Shown: piece by piece, positions 44,523 through 51,083 of the stretch
Layout: the number at the start of each line of letters is the position of its first letter
Position numbering within the stretch: position 1 is the stretch's first letter
NCBI RefSeq assembly: GCF_004916975.1
Contig: NZ_STGQ01000002.1
Span: 434,001 to 498,000 of the forward strand
Reading direction: 5' to 3'
Source of the DNA: Paenibacillus dokdonensis
GTDB taxonomy: Bacteria; Bacillota; Bacilli; Paenibacillales; Paenibacillaceae
DNA length: 64,000 nt
Translations under genes and position numbers: made by a program
The notes under the pieces: model-generated
The model's input: the letters and a program-made list of their open reading frames with translations, nothing else
Told to the model about the DNA's origin: nothing
The model's database searches: none

Positions 44523-44552
44523 GACAGCCCCTAATGAATATGAAGGGCTGTC
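44523..44552 (-). terminator. Hairpin between SDR and MarR genes
   Basis: GACAGCCC and GGGCTGTC form a perfect 8-bp stem with a 14-nt loop, followed on the minus strand by GTTTATTTTT. It is probably a partial terminator inside the operon. Confidence 0.65.
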
Positions 44553-44565
44553 ATCATCTTACACG

Positions 44566-45300
44566 CTATTGGGCTGAGTATCCACCATCAATCACCAGCT
44601 CAGATCCTGTAATGTACGAAGAATCATCAGAAGCCAGGAACAATGCCGCTTTGGCAATATCATCAGGTTGTCCTAAACGCTGCAAAGGTGTTGCCTGAAT
44701 CAATTGGCCCAGCAGGTCCTTCGAGGTACTTAAAGCTTGAGTCATTGGCGTCTCGATGATCCCTGGGAAAAGCGCATTTACCCGAACGCCTTGACGTCCA
44801 AACGTTGTAGCCGCTGCTTTAGACAATGCGCGTACAGCGCCTTTGGATGCCGAGTAGTGGTTAAAGCCTTGGCCGATCATGGCCGTGTACGAAGAGATAT
44901 TGATGATGGAGCCTTTCTTTTGGGCTGCCATATAAGGAGCGACATGCTTGATGCCCGCGAATGGGCCGAAGCCATTAATGGACAGCATTTTCTGCCAGTC
45001 CTCCACATTGATTTGCTCGTATGGCTTCTCGGAAGAGATGCCCGCATTGTTGACAAGGATATCAATTTTACCAAATCGATCGTTTACTCCTTTCGCCAGT
45101 GCCTGCCAATCCTCATCCGAGGCGACATTCAATTTCATACCGTGGACATTCTCTTTTTGGCTTGCTTTCTCAAGAGCTGCCTCATTAATGTCAGCCGCAA
45201 TCACAATGGCGCCTTCCTGTGCGAACAGATCAACCATGCATTCACCGATACCCGAAGCCCCACCGGTAACGATAGCTACTTTATTAGACAATTTCCCCAT
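44566..45300 (-). CDS. Short-chain dehydrogenase/reductase (FabG-like)
   Basis: A 244-residue classical SDR: TGGASGIG cofactor motif, acidic residue at the end of strand 2 (VIAADINEAA) favouring NAD(H), NNAG in ILVNNAGIS, Ser in INISSYTAM and HYSASKGAVRAL for Tyr-Lys. It ends with the typical SSYITGSELVIDGGYSAQ. It is the third gene of the SDR-MFS-SDR-MarR cluster, which suggests uptake and stepwise oxidation of an alcohol or polyol-like compound; the substrate is unknown. Confidence 0.92.
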   Translation of the reverse strand: MGKLSNKVAIVTGGASGIGECMVDLFAQEGAIVIAADINEAALEKASQKENVHGMKLNVASDEDWQALAKGVNDRFGKIDILVNNAGISSEKPYEQINVEDWQKMLSINGFGPFAGIKHVAPYMAAQKKGSIINISSYTAMIGQGFNHYSASKGAVRALSKAAATTFGRQGVRVNALFPGIIETPMTQALSTSKDLLGQLIQATPLQRLGQPDDIAKAALFLASDDSSYITGSELVIDGGYSAQ

Positions 45301-45355
45301 ATCCCATGCTCCTAACGTAATTTGATTGAACCATTATGCCTCTAACGAAATTGGA

Positions 45356-46627
45356 TTAATTCCACAAACCCGCCCGCTCCAGCTTCTTCTTCCCTCTAAA
45401 AGCCATGCCTATGCAGCCGATATTAATGATCATCATAATGCCGATGGCATATAAAACAGGGGTGTAACTTCCGGTATAATCGAATACATATCCATAGGCC
45501 GGCAAGGCAACGATCGATGATATCGCGAGCCCCATGGAAGCATTGGAATAGATCTGACTATATTCCTTATTGCCGAACAAGCTCGATGTAAGAGCCGGAC
45601 CCAATGTTCCGATGGAGGCAGAAACAAGGCCAAAAAGTCCAACAGCTAACGATATGACGACTGTGCTTGATGGCGAGAACAATAACAACCCGATCGATAG
45701 CAAACCGAGGAACATGGCAGCAATCGCTGTATTTCGGGTGCCGATTTTATCGCTCGCATATCCGATGACGAGTGAGCCGATCAGTACGCCGATCATATTG
45801 GTTGCCATAACATTACCTGCAAAGGTGACATCAAACCCCTTGTTCATCAGATACGTTGGAATGTGCATCGAAAAGCTGGCTGCAGATGTTATCAGGAAGA
45901 AAAAAGCAATAAGCGCATAGAATGCAGAGGATTTTTTGGCAGCAGCTAAAGTTACCCCTTTTTCATCCGCTGGCGCACTATTTGCAGTTCCGTTTGTACC
46001 GTCCAGTACTTCCGCTCCGTAAGGAAGCGCTTTCTTTTCTTGAGGTGATTTCCTGATCAGGAGCAGCACGATGGGAACAACGATAACGATGATCGTAATC
46101 CCGACAATCATATAAGAAGCTCTCCAGCCTTGACCCGCGATCAGTTTGCCAACTACCGGTTGAGTAATGGCGCCAAGCACGCCGCCTGCCGCACCCATGA
46201 TTCCAAGCGCCAGACCTTTGCTTTTTTTGAACCACTGATTGATGAGTACAGGTCCCGCGATAACGGTAATGAACACGCCGCCCACTGCCAGCGGAATAGC
46301 GAGGATATACCAGCCCCATACGGAATGCATCAAACCGAATAAAGCAAATGCTCCAGCCTGTAAAATGATAGCAATGATCAAAATGAGCCGGGTATCGTAC
46401 TTCGCCATCAATTTGCCGCCAATGGGCAAAAAGATCATGGTAACAATGGCCGAGACGCTAAAATATAGGGATAAGCTGCCCATCCCCACGCCCAGATCAT
46501 TCGAAACTTGTCTCAAAAAAAGCCCGGCGGAGTTATTTAAACCGGCCTTTCCCAAACCGACCATCAGGCAAAGCCCCAGCAATATCCACCAAGCATAGTG
46601 AATTTTCTTCTTGTTGTGGCTCATCAT
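45356..46627 (-). CDS. MFS transporter, OFA/monocarboxylate-like
   Basis: A 423-residue protein with 12 predicted helices. The start HYAWWILLGLCLMVGLGKAG and GPVLINQWFKKSKGLALGIM are typical of the OFA/MCT branch of MFS, which moves small carboxylates. It lies between two SDR genes of one operon, so it probably imports the compound they oxidise or exports the product. GGGG before the two consecutive ATGs serves as a weak ribosome-binding site. Confidence 0.9.
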   Translation of the reverse strand: MMSHNKKKIHYAWWILLGLCLMVGLGKAGLNNSAGLFLRQVSNDLGVGMGSLSLYFSVSAIVTMIFLPIGGKLMAKYDTRLILIIAIILQAGAFALFGLMHSVWGWYILAIPLAVGGVFITVIAGPVLINQWFKKSKGLALGIMGAAGGVLGAITQPVVGKLIAGQGWRASYMIVGITIIVIVVPIVLLLIRKSPQEKKALPYGAEVLDGTNGTANSAPADEKGVTLAAAKKSSAFYALIAFFFLITSAASFSMHIPTYLMNKGFDVTFAGNVMATNMIGVLIGSLVIGYASDKIGTRNTAIAAMFLGLLSIGLLLFSPSSTVVISLAVGLFGLVSASIGTLGPALTSSLFGNKEYSQIYSNASMGLAISSIVALPAYGYVFDYTGSYTPVLYAIGIMMIINIGCIGMAFRGKKKLERAGLWN

Positions 46628-46676
46628 GTTTATCGTTCCCCTACTCTCTAATATCCGTTGCAGTCTATAGCTGCTA

Positions 46677-47483
46677 TTAACTCTGTGCCATTTTCATCAT
46701 TTGCTCGAAATCCGGAACGGTAGGATTCGCAATATAGTGCCCGCCCTCAACCTGGATGGTCTGTCCGGTAATAAACTTGGATGCATCGGAAGTCAGAAAC
46801 AGGACGGTATGTCCAATATCATCCGGTTCACCGTGATAAGGCAGCGCGTTATATTTCGTGAACGTCTCGAGCAGCTCCGGAGACATGTTATTCTTAGCTG
46901 CCGGCGTCAAAATCAATCCCGGTGCGACCGCATTACAGCGAATGTTATGTTTGCCATACTGGGTGGCGATATACTTCGTCAGATTAACGACTCCAGCCTT
47001 CGAGGCACCGTATGCAACCCGAATCGCATCGCTGGCAAAACCAGCCATGGAAGCCGTATTTATGATGGAACCTCCGCCAGCTTGGATCATATGGGGAATA
47101 GCATATCTACAGCCCAATAACACGCTTTTTAGGTTCACATTCATCAGCCGATCCCACTCATCCAGATCTACGTTAACGACATCCAGGTCCTTCTTCAGAT
47201 TCGTCAAGCCCACATTGTTGAACAAGGTCGTGATTTTCCCATAATGCTGCACCGTAAATTCAACGGCTTCCTGTATCGATGCTCCATCTCCGGCATCAAG
47301 AAATACGCCCACTGCATCTCCGCCTTGGGCTTTAATAAGCTCCGCCGCTTCTTTTGCCCCAGCAACATTAAAATCAGCAATGACTACTTTAGCGCCTTCC
47401 TTCGCCATTAAGTTAGCAGTGGACAAGCCTATTCCAGAAGCGCCTCCAGTGATCAGCGCTACCTTGTCATTCATTTTCGCCAT
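46677..47483 (-). CDS. Short-chain dehydrogenase/reductase, first gene of MarR cluster
   Basis: About 268 residues with TGGASGIG, VVIADFNVAG (NAD-type acidic residue), LFNNVG in place of NNAG, Ser in INTASMAG and AYGASKAGVVNL. It ends in SKFITGQTIQVEGGH. The ATG at 47483 is chosen because AAAGGAG lies 10 nt upstream; the frame runs to 47510 without similarity. First gene of the operon, behind the palindromic operator. Confidence 0.92.
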   Translation of the reverse strand: MAKMNDKVALITGGASGIGLSTANLMAKEGAKVVIADFNVAGAKEAAELIKAQGGDAVGVFLDAGDGASIQEAVEFTVQHYGKITTLFNNVGLTNLKKDLDVVNVDLDEWDRLMNVNLKSVLLGCRYAIPHMIQAGGGSIINTASMAGFASDAIRVAYGASKAGVVNLTKYIATQYGKHNIRCNAVAPGLILTPAAKNNMSPELLETFTKYNALPYHGEPDDIGHTVLFLTSDASKFITGQTIQVEGGHYIANPTVPDFEQMMKMAQS

Positions 47484-47531
47484 TTTTCTCAGGCTCCTTT
47501 CGATACTCACGTTATGGGTAGTATACCTAAA

Positions 47532-47589
47532 ATTTAGATATCTAAATATTTAACGTCTAAATACTAGCAGAATATTTATTCTAATGCAA
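47532..47589 (-). promoter_or_regulatory. Promoter and palindromic operator of the SDR-MFS-SDR-MarR operon
   Basis: On the minus strand TTGCAT (47589-47584), 17 bp, TAGTAT (47566-47561), then TTTAGA half-sites and the perfect 16-bp palindrome ATTTAGATATCTAAAT (47532-47547). The operator sits just after the predicted start of transcription. It is probably the binding site of the MarR protein encoded at the end of the operon. Confidence 0.6.
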
Positions 47590-47812
47590 CGGAGAATTTT
47601 GAATAGAATTGTTTATGCTGGCCAAGCAGCGCAACGCAAAAAAGGAGGGCAGAGATGCCCTCTTCCTCACATGTTTATTTCCCATTCGCAATGAACTGAC
47701 ATACGGGCGGCGATGCAAAAAAGGCTCTTCGCATGAACCAGCAGCAGTACCCCGGGCTAACGATTTCGGGGCGTGGTATAATATGCTTAACTGATGAATT
47801 AAGAGGATATAG
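47590..47812. other. Region between MarR cluster and GntR gene
   Basis: It contains an inverted repeat at about 47644-47662 (GAGGGCA / TGCCCTC) and presumably the GntR promoter. A minus-strand open frame covers part of it, but it runs through the GntR start and shows no family pattern. Confidence 0.4.
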
Positions 47813-48565
47813 GTGCGTGAACAGATGGAAATGAAGCCGGAACATACAGCCAAAGAAAAGAAGCCGTTATACCTTGCCGTATACGATGAACTTTTTAAAA
47901 AAATCATGAATGGTACCTTCCCCGCCAATAGCCAATTGCCTACGGAGCCCGAACTTGCCAAAATGTTCGATGTAAGCCGAATGACGTTAAGACAAGCACT
48001 GGCTCTATTGCAGGATGACGGGCTGGTGAAGAGCTTTCACGGTAAAGGAAACTTTGTTACCGGGTCTCGAATCGAGCAGAGAAGCATGGGTCTTGAAAAA
48101 ATCGGAAATCCTGTGTATAAGTGCCATACGGAGGACATTGACCACGTCGACATCCAGTTCAGGCTGGATTTGGAGAGTGACTACACCAAAGAAGTCCTGA
48201 ACAGAAGAGCGACTGCCGTCGTAGCCATTGAACGTTGGTACAAGAGTAAGGGACAAGCGGTGGCTTTCGCGTTTACCTTCATGGCAATTGAAGCTGCATC
48301 TGAGTTGAATCTAGACCTCCAAAATGAAGAGCAGCTGCTGGACATGCTTGAGAGTAAGGTATATGAGCTCGCGAACTCGGCAACGGTGGAGGTCAAACAT
48401 TCCACGGTGATGAATTCCACGTCTCAACAATTTGAACTTGATGGCGGCGAGGTATGCGACTTGCTGCTGGAAAGTTTATATGTCAATGAACAGTACCCTA
48501 TTGTATACAACAAATATTATATTCCTAAAGAATTTAGCCGGATTAAGATCAACGCGACGAAGTAG
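47813..48565 (+). CDS. GntR-family regulator with UTRA domain (HutC subfamily)
   Basis: A 250-residue regulator. The N-terminal winged helix reads LYLAVYDELFKKIMNGTFPA, then LPTEPELAKMFDVSRMTLRQ; the C-terminal ~150 residues form a UTRA ligand-binding domain. HutC members sense sugars, amino acids or nucleoside-like effectors. The GTG at 47813 has GAGG 6 nt upstream. The next gene, across a terminator and a new promoter with a candidate operator, is deoD, so a purine-related effector is a reasonable guess. Confidence 0.9.
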   Translation: MREQMEMKPEHTAKEKKPLYLAVYDELFKKIMNGTFPANSQLPTEPELAKMFDVSRMTLRQALALLQDDGLVKSFHGKGNFVTGSRIEQRSMGLEKIGNPVYKCHTEDIDHVDIQFRLDLESDYTKEVLNRRATAVVAIERWYKSKGQAVAFAFTFMAIEAASELNLDLQNEEQLLDMLESKVYELANSATVEVKHSTVMNSTSQQFELDGGEVCDLLLESLYVNEQYPIVYNKYYIPKEFSRIKINATK

Positions 48566-48627
48566 CCATGCTGATATCGACAGAATCAATGAACCGAATA
48601 CCTATATAAGACATTATGTACTTGCTA

Positions 48628-48666
48628 GGCGGCGGGTCTCCTTTAAGGAGGCCCACCGCCTTTTTT
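48628..48666 (+). terminator. Terminator of the gntR-type gene
   Basis: GGCGGCGGGTCTCC and GGAGGCCCACCGCC pair with small mismatches around TTTA, followed by six T. Confidence 0.85.
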
Positions 48667-48726
48667 CATATGGACCCGCCTGAATGGAGAAGATAGTATG
48701 CTACAAGAACTTCCATAAAAGATAGG

Positions 48727-48772
48727 TTGATAAGGCATGAGACGTGTGGTATTTTAATTATGTACTAATTAG
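48727..48772 (+). promoter_or_regulatory. Promoter and candidate GntR operator of deoD
   Basis: TTGATA (48727-48732), 17 bp, TATTTT (48750-48755), then TGTACTAATTAGACAA around the expected start of transcription, with the 8-bp palindrome CTAATTAG at 48765-48772. A GntR/HutC regulator is encoded just upstream and could bind here (inference). Confidence 0.5.
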
Positions 48773-48819
48773 ACAACTTATTATACAACTATACCAATTT
48801 GTAAAAGAGAGGAAGATTT

Positions 48820-49542
48820 GTGTTGAATACATCCATGCATAAAGAAACGCCGCATATTAAACCTGGAGGCGTCGAAATCGCCGAAACGATTCTTTTGCCG
48901 GGGGACCCCCTGAGAGCGAAATTTATTGCAGATAATTATTTGGAAGATGTCGTTCAGTTCAATAACGTACGCGGCATGCTGGGCTACACGGGAACGTTCA
49001 AGGGAAGAAAAATATCCGTAATGGGGACTGGAATGGGAACACCAAGCATGAGTCTGTACTCATGGGAGCTGATCCATGTTTTCGGCGTGAAGAATCTTAT
49101 CCGCATCGGTTCCGCAGGGGCAATTCAAGATCATTTGAACCTGTATGATATTGTTTTTGCAATGGGTTCTGCAACCGATTCCAATTATGGACATCAGTAC
49201 AATCTTCCAGGTCATTATTCGATTACGGCATCGTTCGAACTGTTGGAAAAGGCCAAAAAGATTGCAGATGCGCAGGGGCAGAAGGTTCACGTCGGCAATG
49301 TCCTCTCCAGTGACATTTTCTATAACGCGGATCCAACGGCGCTGAAGAAATGGAGTGAAATGGGAATCTTATGTGCAGAAATGGAATCGGCTGGCCTGTA
49401 TATGAATGCAGCCCATGCGGGCGTTAACGCATTGTGTATCTTGACGATCAGCGATCATATTTTCAGACAGGAATCCACGACCCCTGAAGAAAGACAGACA
49501 GCGTTCACTAAAATGATGGAAATTGCACTCGAGCTTGCTTAA
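48820..49542 (+). CDS. deoD: Purine-nucleoside phosphorylase, DeoD type
   Basis: A 240-residue enzyme closely matching DeoD: TPHIKPGGVEIAETILLPGD, GMGTPSMSLYSWELI, IRIGSAGAIQ and the substrate region CAEMESAGLYMNAAH. It splits purine nucleosides with phosphate into base and (deoxy)ribose-1-phosphate. The GTG at 48820 has AGAGG 7 nt upstream; TTG at 48823 and ATG at 48835 are alternatives. It is followed 30 bp later by an MFS transporter, suggesting a nucleoside uptake and salvage unit. Confidence 0.96.
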   Translation: MLNTSMHKETPHIKPGGVEIAETILLPGDPLRAKFIADNYLEDVVQFNNVRGMLGYTGTFKGRKISVMGTGMGTPSMSLYSWELIHVFGVKNLIRIGSAGAIQDHLNLYDIVFAMGSATDSNYGHQYNLPGHYSITASFELLEKAKKIADAQGQKVHVGNVLSSDIFYNADPTALKKWSEMGILCAEMESAGLYMNAAHAGVNALCILTISDHIFRQESTTPEERQTAFTKMMEIALELA

Positions 49543-49572
49543 TACTTGGGATGTACGAAAGGAAAATGGTAT

Positions 49573-50919
49573 ATGGCTACGATAAGTGAACAAGCACAGA
49601 AAACGACCTCATCCTTTCAGGCGAAAAGGGCCGTGCCCGTCATTCTGCTCTTTTTCGTGTTTGCTCTGATCATTGATAACTCTTTTAAATTGGTTTCAGT
49701 GGCAATTGCCAATGATCTGGGAATCTCAACAGCTGCGGTCAGCCTGCAGGCCTCCTTAGCGGGACTTGTGATTGGCATCGGCGCTGTGGTCTATGCCTCT
49801 TTGGCCGACTCCATCAGTATCCGAAAGCTGCTGAGTGCGGGGATTATCTTAATCTGCATAGGCTCAATCATCGGGTTTGTGTTTCAGCACTCTTATCTCT
49901 TCGTTCTGATTGCGCGCATGATTCAGACGGCGGGGCTTGCCTCTGCCGAAACGTTATATGTGATTTATGTGACGAAACATCTGCCCAAAGAGGAGCAGAA
50001 AAAGTTTCTGGGATTCAGTACAAGCAGCTACTCGCTTTCTCTTGTTATCGGCTCCATTACGGGAGGGTACGTCTCCACGTATTTAAGTTGGGCGATGTTA
50101 TTCTTGATCCCGCTGCTGTCCCTGATCCTGCTTCCTTTCATTCTTAAATACTTGCCGAAGGAACAATCACGCAAAGGCCATGTGGATTTCATCGGTCTAC
50201 TCCTCATCGCAGCGATCGCTGCGTCGGTCATGCTATATCTAACGGATTTCAATTGGATCTTTATTGTAATCTTCGCGATCGCCACAGCGTTATTCCTTGG
50301 CTACATCAGCAAGAGTACGAAGTCGTTCATTGGCGTCTCCTTCTTTAAAAATAAACGGTTTGTAGCCGTTCTTGTAATTGCCTTCGTGATTTATTCAGTT
50401 CAACTGGGCTACATTTTCATTTTTCCGTTCGTGCTTCAGAAGATGTATGGTCTTCAGCTGGACACGATCTCGCTGCTTTTGATTCCTGGATATGTGACGG
50501 CGGTGCTGGTTGGAGCGCTGTCCGGAAAAATTGCAAAAGTACTCACCAATAAGCAGGCGGTTTCCATTGCGATGTTCATTATCGCATGCAGTCTGGCTTT
50601 GCCCGCCCTTATCGGAGGCAGCTCAGTTATTGTATATGTGATCTCGATGCTGCTATTCTCAGGTTCATTCGCCTTCATGTACGCCCCTATGCTGGATTCA
50701 TGCATAAGCACGATTCCTGTGGAAAAATCAGGAACGGCGATTGGGTTTTACAATTTGGTGCTGAATGTGGCCGTTTCTATTGGTATCGCTTATACAGCGT
50801 CTTTGATGGAGGCTGTATCATTTGGAACGGTGTTGTTTATCCTTTGTTTGATTACACTGCTTGCGCTTGTAATGTTCTGGCTGCTTGTAGGCCGGATCAC
50901 CGAGTCCAAAGAAAAGTAG
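49573..50919 (+). CDS. MFS transporter co-encoded with deoD
   Basis: About 448 residues with 12-14 predicted helices. The first helices contain VILLFFVFALIIDNSFKLVS and QASLAGLVIGIGAVVYASLA, a DHA-type MFS layout. The ATG at 49573 follows AAAGGAAAA at 10 nt; the frame opens earlier at 49546 without support. Position after deoD suggests a nucleoside or base transporter, but the family is mostly known for drug efflux, so the substrate is open. Confidence 0.88.
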   Translation: MATISEQAQKTTSSFQAKRAVPVILLFFVFALIIDNSFKLVSVAIANDLGISTAAVSLQASLAGLVIGIGAVVYASLADSISIRKLLSAGIILICIGSIIGFVFQHSYLFVLIARMIQTAGLASAETLYVIYVTKHLPKEEQKKFLGFSTSSYSLSLVIGSITGGYVSTYLSWAMLFLIPLLSLILLPFILKYLPKEQSRKGHVDFIGLLLIAAIAASVMLYLTDFNWIFIVIFAIATALFLGYISKSTKSFIGVSFFKNKRFVAVLVIAFVIYSVQLGYIFIFPFVLQKMYGLQLDTISLLLIPGYVTAVLVGALSGKIAKVLTNKQAVSIAMFIIACSLALPALIGGSSVIVYVISMLLFSGSFAFMYAPMLDSCISTIPVEKSGTAIGFYNLVLNVAVSIGIAYTASLMEAVSFGTVLFILCLITLLALVMFWLLVGRITESKEK

Positions 50920-50936
50920 AGATTGTGTTCACGCTT

Positions 50937-50964
50937 AAGAAGCTGCTGTGGCAGCTTCTTTTTT
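50937..50964 (+). terminator. Terminator after the deoD-MFS unit
   Basis: A perfect 10-bp stem (AAGAAGCTGC / GCAGCTTCTT) with a TGTG loop is followed by TTTTG. Confidence 0.9.
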
Positions 50965-51045
50965 GTCATAGCTGGCGAGAATAAGCAACTGGATTGAGGT
51001 TTGTTCTGTTTTCTATATCAGGCAGCGCCGAAACCCCAGTTCATG

Positions 51046-51075
51046 AAAAAGGGAGGAGCATTCGCAGCCCCTCCC
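51046..51075 (-). terminator. Terminator of the SLH surface protein gene
   Basis: On the minus strand GGGAGGGGC and GCTCCTCCC pair (one G-U) around a 7-nt loop, followed by five T. Confidence 0.8.
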
Positions 51076-51083
51076 TCCTCTGA

